Under the pieces are notes generated by a model. The model saw nothing but the letters and a program-made list of their open reading frames with translations. It ran no database searches and had not been told where the DNA came from. The translations under genes and the position numbers were made by a program. A stretch of 64,000 bases of DNA from Lucifuga dentata. Taxonomy: Eukaryota; Chordata; Actinopteri; Ophidiiformes; Bythitidae. Below, piece after piece: positions 1 through 14,240 of this stretch. The stretch spans positions 306,699-370,698 of the forward strand of contig VXCM01000474.1 in the NCBI GenBank assembly GCA_014773175.1, read 5' to 3'. Every line of letters starts with the position of its first letter. Position 1 is the first letter of the stretch.

Positions 1-2736
1 GTTACATTGGCACAATAGTTGGTCCATGCTGTAAACTGAAGCCAGACATTAAATCTGCAGAATAATTGAATCTTTAATCGTTTATCTGGAGGAATTTGTA
101 TCGTGTACAGTCCATGGAATGATGTGCACAGTCCCTCTGCACAGGAAGCAAGGTCCTTTTGTCCTTGTGCTGTGTTTGTTGTTATGGTCAGTATGGCCGT
201 CAGCACGTCTCTACGACAATGTCACAAGAGAAACTCCTGTTGATGTAATCACATAATTCACTTTGCTTTACATACACATACGTAGAGTTTGAAAGTTAAG
301 GTTATTACGTACAAAGTTACTTTTTAAAACCCTTTTTAGAGTAAGTTTAAGGTGTTTATAAGCACGATAGATGTTAAGCTGTAACTGAATACACAGGGAA
401 ACATAATTTTCCCCCCAAAAAAAATTCTGCAAAAGACACAGGATGGTTTACAAAACTACATTAGAGAATTAAGCCAAAATATATGAAGAAAATTACTGTG
501 AATTACCCACAGCATATAATTGCTGAATAACAATGAATCTACATAAGATATTCATTCATCATAGGAAGTTATCTATACTGTAATAGTCATGACAGTTTGA
601 TATATGTTTACGAACTGGGACTCACAGCTGGGATTGTATGAATGAAGGACTGGCTCATACTGCATACTTCTTTCAACTTTGCATCTTTAGTATTAATGCT
701 ATCTGGTTTTATAAATGCTTACTGAGATTTTATTTTTTAAATGAAAAATGGTTGCTGTGCTACTTTACTACTACTGGTACCAAGAATTTCACAAGGTGCA
801 ATATAATGCGGTTCATATTCAGGTTCAAGTTCAAGTTATGAGTTTAACTGATCTGTTTCTCACATGATTGTAAACATGATAAATTGCATTGTGAGTGTAC
901 TGTACATATACTATTTATAGAAAAATATATTACCATAAGTTGTGGGAGAGTAATTACATGATTTGAGCTATCAGAGAACTATTTCCCCAGAGACATTTAA
1001 TTAAATGTAGTACTTGGCGATTCAGTGCATCATGCAACATCTCTGTGTAGATTTCTATACAGTTCTACTGATAAATAAACACTGAACTGCAGTCACGTGT
1101 GCAGACCAGCAACATGCAGCAAAGCCCACTGTGCTGCAGCTCCCACACTGTGTGTTAAGGTGTTTTGTTGTTTAGTAAGTGGGGGGTATTTGATTAAAAT
1201 ACTCAGACTGGGGGAGCTGAACTGGAAACTCTTACTTTCCTTGGCAAAGGCAAGGCGCTCTTTAACACACTTTAATCTCCACCTGTGCCAGTGGAGCTGC
1301 TGGCCAGTGCCAAGGTGTGGAACTGTGTTGCAGAGCGTTGTATGCTGAGTGAATCTTCTCTGGATAAATACATTTATTTATGGATGACTGTGCTGTCTCG
1401 CTATTGTCTGCATATTTAATCACTGTCAATTAGTAAAGTACAGCTTGCATTGCAGCCTATTCTTGCAGCTGCAACACACAACACTCCTGACATTTTACTG
1501 TTGTTCTAATTCTCACTTTTCCATAGCCAACGTTTTAATTAAATTTATGTCATCAGTGCTGATAGTGGGATTCAATGTCAAATGAGTGGGTCAAAACAAA
1601 GCAAGGACAGGCTGCCACTTGTGGGCCTAGGCAGCCTACAGACAGAAGAAGGGGAAATGGAATTCCCATCACATGAAAGACTCTGAGATATCATATCTGA
1701 TAGTTATCTCTTTATTGTTGTCTGCCTGGCTTTTTTCTAAAGCACTGTCAGCTGTAATTTCTCATTCTGAGGACTCTTTCCCAAAACAATACCTTCCTTC
1801 TTAACAGCTACACACTGCAATCACAATAGAAAGAACATTTGCAATGTTGCAATGAATTTTTTACAATGAATCTTTTAGATGGCCTTCATGGAACATTGTG
1901 CTATTGGCGGTTGTTTTTATTAACCACAAAATATGATGCGCCATCAAAAGTCTGAGTTAGATGTGGAAATAAAGTAGGGGATGTCATTTTAGACTGAAAA
2001 TCAGTTTCTCCATCTTATTCTAGCACTTTTATCAGACTTTAATAGGCCGGTTTTAATAGAAGACTTTTAATCTCCTTTCTCCTAAGTATTCATAAAAAAT
2101 TTCATTATCACCGCCATTTTCTCCATTTCAGACCTTTAATTTTTGCAAATTGTCCATTAGCTACATCTCCCAGACTCTTCAATCTTGTCTATTACCAAGC
2201 ACAACTGACCTGAGTGAAATCAGCTGCAGATATCATGGATATAGGAGCAATATCATCATGTGTGCATTTACAACTTTATGGTTATGTGCCATATATGAAA
2301 AACTTGGAATCTGTTACTTACTGAACACAGCGGACAGCACAGGAGGAGTTAATTCAGTGCTTTTATTGTAATGATGGAAGCTGAAGTAAAAATTCACTCA
2401 TGTACCTCAATCAGGACTAAACCCTTTAATATGTGATTTTTGGCTTTATAGCGAAAGTGCAAACAGAAAAGCAAATAAAATAATAAGGGAGGAGATGCAG
2501 CTCGTCTTTGCTGTCTCTCCAATATTATGGAATATTTTATTCTGACCAATAATGTGGAATAGCTGGATGACTAGACCTGTTGTTCAGTCATTAAACAGGG
2601 AAAACCCACCGGAGCTCTCCAGGGTCCTGAAGTGCTTCTGAAGGTGGGCGCTGCATTCAGCATGTAAACCCTCTCTTCATGACAGAAACTTGAAGCCACA
2701 AACCACCCAAAACAACCAGAAACAAAGCAGGCTCAC
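1..2736. other. Non-coding AT-rich DNA, nothing recognised
   Basis: I see no exon, RNA gene or identifiable transposon in this stretch. Short open frames such as 638-841 and 1097-1348 have no recognisable motif and no convincing splice context. It may be intron of the minus-strand gene whose candidate exon lies at 2737-2847, because that gene would continue leftwards out of the window. Confidence 0.5.
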
Positions 2737-2847
2737 CTTCCACCTCATCCTCAGGCAGGGTAACAGGGGCCCGATACGAGAGGACATCTGGAATAGTGCA
2801 AAGCCCCTTGTACATGAACCTGGTGGTCACAGCGCGCACTGGCATTT
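2737..2847 (-). CDS. Candidate internal exon of an unidentified minus-strand gene
   Basis: On the minus strand a good pyrimidine tract ending ccctcgcag precedes 111 nt of open sequence, which is followed by a strong donor, GAAG|gtgagc. The exon begins with two bases of a split codon and ends with one base of the next, so it is a symmetric phase 1-1 exon. It encodes 36 whole residues, including MPVRAVTTRF, MYKGLCTIPD and PVTLPEDEVE. The composition is protein-like, with ordinary codon use and higher GC than the surroundings. I do not recognise the family. Its phase fits the candidate first exon at 28934-29133 (which ends with one base, G, giving a joined GAA codon), so the two could belong to one gene, possibly with further exons in between. 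Function cannot be given. Splice signals and frame are seen directly; that this is a real exon is inference. Confidence 0.5.
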
Positions 2848-3652
2848 CTGCGAGGGAAAAGCAACAACCGTGTGGCGATCTTCATATAGCCAGACTCTCC
2901 GGAGTTTTGAGACAGACCCTTTGCTACAGTCCTTGGTTATTAAAAATAAAAAATCAAGCAAATCAAATAGAACACAACGTCCGCAAAGTTCAGCTCTGGT
3001 TCTGCTTTGGATGCTTTCAATATGCAAGAATTTGGGTAAAATCCCATTGGAGTGTGAATCGGCTTTGGGTTCAAAGCGTTGCCTGTTGCAGCCTCATGGT
3101 ACAAGCAAGATGATGTAGATCTCAGACATAATAAACTATGTCTTCTTGATATATCAAACTTTTACTTCATCAGCACATGCTAAGCATCGCTAACCTATTT
3201 GTTTTTGCATTACTGCCTTAAATGATTATTCAGATATAAATAAACTCATGAATACTGGCATGTTGTGATCAAAGAGATTAACAGGCTAAATTCTCATACA
3301 TCCATACACGCCGCATTTCAGTATTTCAAATGATAAAAAAAAAAAAAAGNAAAAAAAAAAAAAAGAAAAAAAAAAGAATTAATTTAAAAATCGTTGATTA
3401 TTTTACTGATTCCTACAAGGCGTGTTATTTATCAAACAATCTATTCCAGAAACAGTCTTTTGTCTCACTTTTCTTTCCCGTTTCGGCATCTTCTCAAAAA
3501 AGACAGAACCGATGGGACTATAAAAAGCAGCAGCGGCGGAATGATTTTATCCATTTAACGAGGTATAAACACAATCCCATGACATGCTTTTTCCTGGGGA
3601 ATCCTGGGTGAGTCCCTCCTCAACAGATACTGAGACGCTGTGTGAGGCTGCG

Positions 3653-3654
<2 letters not shown>

Positions 3655-3694
<40 letters not shown>
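3655..3694. repeat. (CT)n microsatellite
   Basis: About 40 bp of uninterrupted CT dinucleotides. The poly-A tract around 3333-3375, with an N at 3350, lies just upstream. The short reverse-strand frames here encode only Arg-Glu repeats and are not genes. Confidence 0.95.
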
Positions 3695-3698
<4 letters not shown>

Positions 3699-3910
3699 GA
3701 CACACGCCTGCCGTGCGTCTCCTCCGCCACACCTCTATCATGGCACAGTCTTGACCATTTCCAAATTGTTTTGCATAATGTGATTATCTTCATTTTCATT
3801 TTCAGCATTTTACTGCAGTAGTCTGCATGTTAAATATTCATGCAGGTCAAAATAAAATGACAAATAATAACGATCAATAGACTTAGAAAGCAGCAGTGAG
3901 CGAGGGCTAT

Positions 3911-3993
3911 GAGACCTCTTAATTATCTTATTCTTATAAATAATAAGAAATTTCTTATTTATAAACATGGCCATGATCCATTAAGAGGTTCTC
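3911..3993. repeat. Short imperfect inverted repeat with a palindromic AT core
   Basis: The left arm gagacctcttaat (3911-3923) is mirrored by attaagaggttctc (3980-3993), with one extra T. Inside lies a near-perfect AT palindrome at 3934-3964. It could be a tiny foldback element or a chance AT-rich hairpin. No coding content. Confidence 0.55.
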
Positions 3994-4164
3994 AAGTCAA
4001 ATTAAATAACAGTCAGTCAGATGGTCTAGTAAGGAGAGTACCATGCAAGAATGAGTCAACTAAAATATCTGCAAGTTGATTTATGGTAATTTTTCCATTT
4101 TCCCTGTCCAAGGTTAGCAGGGGCATGGAAGGAGTCCATGGATGGGGGGGGATGGTGGAGGGAT

Positions 4165-4745
4165 AGGGGCTTGTACGACTCAAGTTTGCAAAAGACCACC
4201 TGGATGTTCCACAAGACTTCGGGGACAATGTTCTGTGGACAGATGAGCCAGAAGTTGAGTATGTTTTGGCATGAGGCAGTGGAGACACCAATGCCAAATC
4301 CTCGTACCAAATTTAAATCATGGCAGTGGGAACATCATGATTTCCTGCTTTGCTGCCAAAGGACATGGACAGCTTACAGTCATTGATTACAATATGAATT
4401 CCAAATTTTATCAAGATATTTTACAGAAGAATATCAGAGTTGTGGTCTATCACCTGATGCTGGATAATGCAATAAGACAATAACCCAAAACACACAAGTC
4501 AATCAACAACAGAAGGGTCTACAAATAAGGAAATTTAATTTGTATTTAGAATGCCCAAGTCAGAGTCCCAACCATAACCCAACAGAAGTGCTGTGGAATG
4601 ATCCAAACAATGCAAGAAATCCCAGAAATGTTGACTAGCTGAAACAGTTTTGTAGGAAGGGAACATCTAAAGTTCCTTCTCACTGTTGTGCAAGTCTGAT
4701 CGATAGCTACAGGAAACATTTGGTTGAAGTAATTGCTATTTATAC
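4165..4745 (+). pseudogene. Degenerate Tc1/mariner transposase fragment
   Basis: Reading across frames on the plus strand gives recognisable Tc1-type transposase blocks in order. They are a KDHLDVPQDF..NVLWTDE block (about 4175-4245), a GSGNIMISCFAAKGHGQL block (4320-4378), a MNSKFYQDILQKN block (4395-4433), a PSQSPNHNPTEVLW block (4555-4600) and a LKQFCRKGTSKVPSHCCASL block (4638-4700). Frameshifts and stops separate them and the N-terminal DNA-binding part is missing. This is a dead fragment of a cut-and-paste DNA transposon; clear terminal inverted repeats were not found next to it. Confidence 0.85.
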
Positions 4746-7700
4746 ACCATTCTTTTGGAGATTATCATTGAACAGAATGATCTCTGACTCATTGTCAGGG
4801 AGTTGGATGTGACAAAACAGAAAACAAAACACCTCGTTACTCAGTTCGCAAAACAAGAAGGCAAATATATTCATTTTGTTTTTATAAAAGCCTGTGATGG
4901 CTGATGAAATTGGAAGCTTTAGTATGTAGGAGGTGCTGCGGTGTTAAAAAAATAATTGCTTAAAAGTGAAATTAAAATTGAGTCATAAGGAATCTCTTTC
5001 TTCAAAACAAGGAAGCCCCCACAGGAGGTCAGACAGAACAGCTATCTAATCAAAACCCAAACAAAACAGCACCCCCTCCCCCCTTTTTTCTCCCCTTGTT
5101 CAAAGCCAAGTCCAGATGAATCACTGAAATGTTATTGATGATCAGTATGACCATCCAAATAAACAAGGTTCATCCTCATAAAAGCCAAACATGACTCATT
5201 GAGGATGGCTGCATTTTGACGCGTTATCTTTCTAGCTCAGCTCACCCAGAATAAGTGTGCTATGCTCAGAGAGCCGCATGGTTCTGCTGGTCGGTTTTTA
5301 AAGGATTTTGTGGACTGACAGGTCTATTCCCCTCTGAATGTGAAGGGATTGTCTCTGTCTGCTGCACCTGAGCCTCCTTCTGGCTCTGGGCTCATACAAG
5401 CCAACTTCTTAAAACCTGAACACCAGGCTTTGCTCTCATCAACAACATGGAGGATATGTGATGGCTTAGATTGATTCTGAGAGTTTGATAATTTTCACAC
5501 AGACGTCAAAGGAATGGAGCCCTGTGGTCAATAGTGTTTCTATTTAGATAGTAACAATTATTGTAGAGGTAAACGATACAGTTTCATATGGTCATTATGG
5601 TACATAATGCAATAAATAAATAAATTAATAAATAAAAATTCTCAGCCTAAAATATATATGGAAAGCTTTTAGACACTGAGAAGCAGGACAGGTATGCCTT
5701 CTCAAAATGAAATGAGTTCTCTGCTAAAGTTTCAGTAGCATATTTGCTGCAAAAGCACAAATAGTTACTCAGTTTTCCATTTTTATTGGTAAGGTTGGTG
5801 TGTTTGGGCAACAAGCTTTCATCAGAAGAGAGCCATCAGGCCTCTTTTTAAAGCTAATTGTTAATCTTCCACAGGTGTGTCAAGGAGGTACCAATTAAGC
5901 CTTTCACAGGCATGTTTCACAGAAAAAATGAAATATTTAGCTTTGATTTTTTTTAAACCAACAAACAGATTAACAACAGGTTGACACGTCCAAAACAAAG
6001 TTTTAAAGAACTGTTAATTCTGATTGAAAAGATAGATTCAAGGTTGGATATAACTCAATATGAAAATCCTCAACAGAATCAAAAACAAGAAACAAAAAAT
6101 ACTTTTTTCCAAACAGAAATTGAGCCCAAAATTCAAAAGACAATATTTAACTGAAAAGTCATTTAATCCCCAGTGGTTTTAAAATTTCTTTTCAATTGGT
6201 CAATCGACAACATTCCTCTTTTGATTAAACATTCCATTAGCACTTTGGTGGACAATACTTGTTTTAGCTTTTAAAAAGTTCATAGTTGCATGTAGAAAAT
6301 TGGATTAAAGTTTCAATAAACTCTTTTTATCTCATAACCCCATAATGATGACCAGGAGCTGTTTTATTAACTTTAAAATCTGACACAAATGTTTGAAGAA
6401 GTGTTAATTCAACAGTGAAAAATTTCAGAGAAGCCAGGTATTCTCGTCTATTCATGCCCGCTTTTTGTTTATGCTCAACCCAATTCTGGACTGCATCTGA
6501 ATAAAGATGAAATTAGCGATATTACGATATAACGCTTAAATTTCCCTTTTGGGTCTTATTGTATCTCTTATTATTTATAAGCACAGATTATAGATAGCTT
6601 TACATCCCCATTAACTGTGTGAATCTCCATTTTGTTTTTAGATATTTTCACTTTGAGAAGCCTTAACCCAGTACAAGTCGATTTCCCTGACTTTGCACAT
6701 CTCTCTCTACAGCAACATACAGCTGTTTTCACGTTATGCTTTTGTTGGTTATGTAAAATTACTTCTCTATTAAACTCTCTTCAACAAATTCATAAAGCAT
6801 TTATCAGATACGTATATAAAGACAGAAGAGGCAAATTGTCTTAGAGTAACATTACAAAAACAAAATGCATCACAAAAATTTTATAAATTAAAGTAAAAAG
6901 TTCAAATAAATCAAGACTGGTGTTTGCAGTACGTGGATGCTGAGCCAAGAAGACTCCTGGAAAGTTTTTGGAAACTGTCCAGTAATTCTCAAAGTCATGA
7001 CATATATCTTCTGAGAGGACAGTGAGAATCATTTATTGCTCTGGATGATCCCATTGTCTGCTCACAACTACCTAGGAGGCTCTATTGTGGGTCTATTTGT
7101 CCCTGAGTGAAAATTATACAGCAAACTGCATGTCTGTTTGAGTGCAAGAAATCTGATTATTATGCCAGACTAGATACTTTGCTTTGCTGCGAATATATAT
7201 TATACCCAAGTACCTGCACAATGGTCCCATGTTCTATGATGATAATAATGCAAACTGCTAAACACCCACAAGAAAAGTTCTGGAGCACAGAAAGTAAATA
7301 GATTTACACACACCTTGTTCCTAAGAAAAATGGAATGTTTTCTTTTGATGAATGGTTCAGTATTCCACAACACTTAGTTCATGATGGGAGTGAAAGCAGG
7401 AGGAGAAGACCTGAATCTGTTCTGAAAGCAGAATGACCTTGCTTATTTTGCGTTCCTGTTACTTTATTCATTTCTTGAGAAAGTGCTGACATGTCTACCT
7501 AGCACCTTATAATGAGATTCATGTTTATCTTAAAGAAACATGGGTCATTTTTAAAATAAACAAAGTGGAAAAGCATTTGCCCTGCATGGAAAATGTAATT
7601 TTTAAAACCAACAGTGCAGAAAGAAGTTCCAAATATCATCAATGGCATCTACATCAAAACAGCTCACCATCACACATTCAGCTGGGATTATTGATTGCTT

Positions 7701-8252
7701 TTATAATTGACTAAAGAACCTTCAGTTTCAGAAACGATGAGGTCGCCACGCAGACAGATTTTATGTGATCAGAATGGTAAAAGTTCACACACACTCTCTC
7801 TCTCACACACACATGCACAGCTATTGGTTTTTCTTTGCCTTTTTATGTGTTTTATGTGCACTATTTTGTGACTTGATAATACTTTTCATGGCTGGATTTA
7901 TGGTTCTTTCTTAGGGATAATATCTGTCATTTGGGCTTTGAACCAAAACTCAAAACCATATGGGTACTAAAATTAAAGGGCTTTGAATAATCACTTTGCA
8001 TAATTGCTATGGTTCATTTATGACATTTATGATTAGGATCTAACACATGGGAGTATTTATACCTTATTTCCATAAATTGTGTATTGCTAATCAAATATTA
8101 TTCCTCATTTCAATATAGTGTATAAACAGATATGAAGTAATGTAATTATTTTGTAAAAGGTTTAAGTGCAGGAAACATGAATCATTATGTGTGTATTCTC
8201 ATGTGTGTGTACTGTATAGTTCTGTGCATACGGATGTTTATGAGTTTGTGTA
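4746..8252. other. Non-coding AT-rich span
   Basis: I see no gene here. The content is AT-rich unique-looking sequence with a short CA/CT-rich patch near 7787-7820. Small open frames (6632-6844, 7107-7301) carry no motif and lack splice context. Confidence 0.5.
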
Positions 8253-8600
8253 CACTAGCGTTCAAAAGTTTGTAATCACTTAAGGCATTTTCATGTTTTA
8301 CATGGAAATTGATTCTTTCATTCACCACTATGGCATTAAATGTATTTAAATATATAGCCAAGACATTAATAATGTTGCAAATAGCTATTACTGCTGGAAA
8401 TGACTGATTTATAATTATTTATTTAAAACTGCAAAGCTCCATTTTTAACAGCCATTACTCTAGTGCCCCAGTGATAAACTCATTAAGCATCCTGGAGTTG
8501 TCTTTTCACCGTTGCAGATGACACTGGTATTTGTCATGTACTATTCAAAGAAGTAGGCAGCTGAAGACATGGAAAGGCATCTGTTTTTAGTGTATATGTC
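8253..8600 (+). mobile_element. 5' part of a Tc1-like element (terminal inverted repeat plus interior)
   Basis: It begins after a TA with cactagcgttcaaaagtttg, the terminal inverted-repeat type also seen at 52708 and, reversed, at 63308. The interior (about 8490-8585, cttttcaccgttgcagatgac and onward) matches the copy at 62790-62880 in the same orientation. The right end is lost in a poly-T tract containing the N at 8621. It is non-autonomous and decayed. Confidence 0.75.
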
Positions 8601-8640
8601 TGTTTTTTTTTTTTTTTTTTNTTTTTTTTTTTTTTTTTAA

Positions 8641-9987
8641 TGTGTATACGAGTTTATGATGCGTACAGATTCTCCAGTAGAGAGAGTATTTCTCCATTGT
8701 GCTGAAAATGTTCCCTGCATTTTTAATTCATATCACAATAAGGTTCTGAAGTTCTATATGCTCCTTCAGTGAAATCATTTTGGTGGCCATCTTCATCATT
8801 GTTATACTTCCACTGTCCTCCTGTCTCCGTCTCCTCCTCTGACTGCCCTGTCACCATCCTCTTCACCATCCTGCTCTGTACTGCAGTTGTAATTGGCAAT
8901 TAGACAATTGGAGTACAACACCATCTGTAATTCATAGTGATTCATGAATATTTGATGATAAGATGCTTTATGGTAATTTATATTCACCTTGAGTACCTCC
9001 TCTGGCTCCCGTCAACTTTCCTGCCACTAATTTGTCCTTGTTCAGGTCAGATAGTGTCATGTTTCAGGGTATAATACTCATACTCCTTTAAGAAGGGCTA
9101 TGGTGTCATCATCATGTAGAAATTTTCAATTCAAATATTTGATGAAAAGATTCATTTTTGGATTAATTTTATGCTATATTTAATGAGCCTAACTGCAATA
9201 TACTCTGCTAAAAAAAAGTAAACTTATTTGACAAAAAAGACAGATGTTTGGGTGGTGTGTAACCTGCTTTCGGTGATAATATTCTCAGCTCAAGTTTGTG
9301 ATAACAGATTATGATGGATTCTCTAAATTACCTGTTGCTGTGGCAGATGGCATGCTTTGTCATTAACAGCAATCCTGAAAATTCCCTGGCAGCCAGATGA
9401 AATATTCATCATGAATCTTCACGACCAATAGAGATGTAATTCATTTCTTCTTGCACCCTGTGAAGACCAAATGAGGAGCAGAAGAGCACCTAAGAATTGT
9501 TATTGAACTTTTACATCATCACGTTTTCAAGTGATGTATTAAAAGATAATGAGGACATCAGTTCCTGCACCCATATGAATTTCTGTGACTGCTGGGGCAA
9601 AGGGACTGAGTAGGTTGCACGAGAATCTGATTGGCTACCACAGGAGCAACCCCCTAAATCCTGAGTAATAATTGGCTGATGGCCATGTTTGTGACAAGAC
9701 TATAGAAATGCTATTCTCATTTCATAATTTTGCTCCTTATATTACACTCTGTGGAGCAATGAGAGGACTAAACTGTGGAGTGTAATCAACAGTCTGAGCA
9801 AATCTTACTGATCTCTGGTAAAATTGTCTGGAGAAAACTATCCATGAGTCATTTCAAGATTGTGAGATTTTATAACATTTTTTATATACTGTATGGAAAT
9901 CTAGGCTTGTAAAAAATAAAAAAACAAGTATCAGTTGCAATCATATTCTATGGTTTCTACAGCTGTACAAAATTATCACAAAATGCA

Positions 9988-10023
<36 letters not shown>

Positions 10024-13000
10024 TTTCCCAAAAATTACATGTACTATACTGTATTAGAGTTCATTTACAAACAGGCACATATAACTCTGGATTCATAAAA
10101 TGGTAAATTTGAGCTTTTTCTTATTGTGCATTGCTAGTAATATCAATAAAAGATGTTTTTTAAAATAAAAAAATATGCTAAAAAAATGAACAAAACATAA
10201 GTAACATACAGGTTTGATTGATATTACCTGAAATGCACAATAATATATATATATATATGACTTTAAAATTTTATAAAAACGTAAGTGTCTACAAATTAAC
10301 TCTTCATATACTGTTTATCATACATCTATATATTTTGGCCCAAATTTGATGTGATATTTTACTTTTCATATATGTATATATATATATATATATAAACACC
10401 ACTGCTTTGTGTTTGGTAAATAATGAATTTCAGATACCCCTCTGTAAATTACAAACTATATACTCATCAGAACAACCTGGTAAAATGCATTAATTTATTA
10501 TCTTTTAAGAAAAGTTAAATATTTTAAACTTACTTAGACTAGATAAAATGCAATGACACAAAATGGTTTCAAAATATCAATCTGATAGGAAGAGAATACA
10601 ATTTGCATCTATTCATCTTGTAGTATCTTCTCTAACTGGTGAGAGAAAAATAAAAATCAACTAAATCCAATGTTTGTTTTTCATGAATCCCGTATGTCTG
10701 TTAAAAATCGAATAAAAGTGGCCCAATTTCAATCAGGATCAAGTCAGGAAGGAATTCATTAGATGGATCAACATATTAAAGATCTTGCCATCCCTGGTGT
10801 ATTGTATCCTGTAAGGGTGTGTGTATGTGTATATGTGTGCTAATACTGCTTGCAGCTGTTGTTGTCATGGGAGATTGGTGGAGTTACAAGAGATTTTCCG
10901 TCCAATAAACCTGTGACAGAGATCAAATTATTGTCAAGAAATAAATAAGTCACCAGGCGTGGTTACATAAACACATCACCTCACATAAAACAACATGGCT
11001 GCCATCGTGTTGCTTAATGTAACATGCTATTCTTACTCCATCCATTTAATCCCACAATCAGGAAAAGGCAGCCACTGCCACCGCAGCTGACAAAAACATC
11101 CTGACAGGTGGAATCCTGCTCCAAGGGGACCTTCATCTTCAAAAGAAACACCTGCATGAAGGCTGGTCTCCTGGGAAACATCTGCCGAGAATATCCTGCT
11201 CTTTCATTGAATTTCTTGTCATCCCCCCCNTTCCCCCCCATCACATACATATTATTTATGTAAACATGACAGCAAATCAGTGTGCTGCTTGTCATTCAGC
11301 TTGTTCCTATTTCAGCATCCCAACAATATGCTTGCCTAAATAATCTATTTCTTGCTAAAAAAAAAACAAAAAACAAAAAACAAACAAACACTCAAACTAC
11401 CCATGAGCTGTGAAGGAAAATCACCAGCTGTCACATTTTCCCCATTAAAATTCTTTATACTTTTGTTTTAAACTTTGATGCAACATCATTTTGAGATTCT
11501 GCTGTGCATCCCTGGTGAGATAAAGGAGATAAAGGACTCCGATTACAGATTTTTATCTCGTCTTACAGAAGCTCTGAGAGACATCTGCATGCCACTTACT
11601 GGTAAAACTATCTGTCACCACAGCTTCATTTTCGCCATTAAGTCTCAAAAATTACACAAGGGGTAAATGAAACATAACTAAAACCCTCCTTCACTCTTGG
11701 ACCAGAGCTCATGCATCACTGCTCCACAAACTGAGAATCCCCTCAACAGATTAATCATCAATAAATATTTTACCACCTCGACGACTTTATTGGACTTGAG
11801 TGTCTTAGTACAAATCCATCTTTATAACTCACCGCATCAATGAAACATTAACAACAGTTAATAACCTTCAGCAACAATGAGCATTAAGTGCACATTCATC
11901 ACACACTCTGAACACACACATACTATTATGGCATTTACTCAACATAAATAAGTAAATACAGGGATTACAAGGTTTATTGATCCATGGTGTCGTACAAGGA
12001 TAAAACTGCAGTATAAACCTCCCTTCTAGAAAACATCTTAGGAAAGTATTAAATAGCTGTTTAATATAAGGGTTGACTGATAAGTTCTGAGCCTAGCATC
12101 AAAGCTCTAACTCAGAGGTGTTGCAGGTGTTATATGTTTTTGTCTCAGTCTAATCATTTTCCACTTTGACACATCTCCTTGTCTTGGTTGTCCAAAACAA
12201 AATCCTCCACAGGTGACATGACATCATCACCTGACACCAAACAGCTTCCAGCAGTGCTGAATTAGTTCAAAGACACAATCACGAGGCAGCAAGTAATAAT
12301 CGCTGCATGTTTGTCACTCTTGTACAACTCACATAGGTTTGGATACCTTTGACAATTGTACATTGTAATCACATACCTCAACTGAATGCTGCTGATGTGC
12401 CAAATCACCTATGGAATTATATTACCTCATAAAAAATAATAACAATAAAAAATAAAGCCTTTGCTTACTTCCATATTTTTAAGGGCTCTGAACTTATCAA
12501 TCAACAATAATAGCATAATAAAACAAATAACAATTGGCGACTGGCAAAAAAACAAAAAGTCAACCAAAACATGAAATCTATTAGAGAGTGTTAGAGAGTA
12601 AAACAGAAAGAAGAAAAATGGATGATAGAGTAATCAGTTATATAATAAAGTGCTTAATGCAGATCTATGTGTATATCCAGTGATAATTAATACCATCATT
12701 AGCGTGCACTGTCTTATAATAAGATTTCAGCTACATTAACACTTGTTTAATGTTCATGACTCATTGCTGGTGTGAAAATCACATTTCAAAAGAATATCAA
12801 TTTGAGATAAAATGTCTAATTTTAAGATAGTATAGTGAGTTTTTAAGGTTTTCATGTGCCTAAAATGTGTCAAAATATTCACATCCTGGAGCTTGTAATC
12901 CTTAATTTTCTCTAAAAAAACAAAAACAAAAAAACAACAACAACTTTAAAACCACCTGATTTGGAAATAAATTGCTCTGATTAGCCAGCAAGTGTTTACG

Positions 13001-13990
13001 TGTGTGTCCATTACTGTAAATGTGTGTACAGTCTTGTTTGAACAGACACAAAGCTAACTTTTGCTCCTGTGATCATTCATGGAAGTCTTCAAGTGGGTCA
13101 TTAAGCACAGATAGTGACATGGTACTTGGCTGGCTCAGTGTTAACGAAACTCCAGGGGGCGACCATCAATCAGCGTAAGGGGCACAGCAGACTGACAGGT
13201 GCTTGATGGGTGATGACACTAAATACACTGTCATTTGACCGGGGACAGAAGCCAGACTCAATCAGCCAGCCGCTTCAAACCGTCAGAAGCAGCTTCCAGC
13301 AGTTTTAGCCATAAATCTCCGTGATTCCTGATGGAATAATGGCATGGCAAGAAAATGTATGTATGGATTCAACGTTTCACTGAAATTTAAGTGTTTTAGG
13401 AGCAAGACATCCCAGGAGTCCTGTGCTATTACATTGTTGAGAAGAAAAGCTTATTTCTACTCAGAAAAAGCTTGTGGGAGAGTCATAGATGCTGCTCTAA
13501 ACAAGGTCATGGATAATCGATTTATTTGGGTATTTGGTTCTTTTGACCACATCTTCAGACATCTTGTCATGAATCTCCACATACTTATGTTGATTTCTAC
13601 CCAAAACTGTGACCTTGAGGATAAACCATTAGCCCTTCGGGATCTCGTCTTCCGCTAAAGTCAATTATGTTGCGGTAATGCATTATGTTAGGTAGCCTTC
13701 CCCAGACAATCAGTCATTGTCTGCACAAGCTGGTTGCACTGGCTCATCCTCCTCAACTCCCATTTCATTTCAATGCAGCCGAGGTGGGGAACTGTGTGAG
13801 GAGCCTTCCTGCTTCCGACAAGGTCACCCTGAACTGTGAAATGGGCAGTCACATGAACAGTATATTTACAATTGCCAATTCACCATCAATTATGGAAACT
13901 TTAAATCTTTGTAGAGGGATTTTGGTCACTGACAAACATTACAGATTTTTTGTATTTTCTCAAGGTCTCCATAAGAAAACTCCAGGTCCT
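8641..13990. other. Non-coding AT-rich span with simple repeats
   Basis: No gene is recognised. It includes a poly-A run (about 9990-10018), short TA repeats (about 10240-10258 and 10375-10394), a poly-C patch holding the N at 11230, and A-rich runs near 11357-11395 and 12915-12945. The open frame 13344-13658 has no recognisable motif. Confidence 0.5.
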
Positions 13991-14079
13991 TAAAATAATT
14001 AATCATTTTAGTGGAAATTATACTAATTAAATATTTACCATTAGCTCTTGATCCCACAACAGCTTCAGTTTCACAAATT

Positions 14080-14240
14080 GCATCATAAGTATCTACAAAT
14101 TGATTTTTATAGCCTATACTGGAATGAACTGAAACCAATGGCTGCATGACAGGGTGAACCATTCGAAAGCAGCAGTAATGTAATGTATATGCACATTCTA
14201 ATTATTGGGCTCAGACATGCACAATGATCAGTATGGTGCT
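14080..14240. mobile_element. 3' half of a TTAA-flanked MITE (family copy 1)
   Basis: The sequence from about 14090 (caaattgatttttatagcc and onward) parallels the right half of the full element at 27142-27764. It ends gatcagtatggtgct followed by TTAA at 14241-14244. The left half is missing. Confidence 0.6.

Noticed and set aside
13344..13993. Two adjacent plus-strand open frames (104 and 102 codons)
   Set aside because: Different frames, no splice signals joining them, no recognisable domain; followed directly by a MITE fragment.
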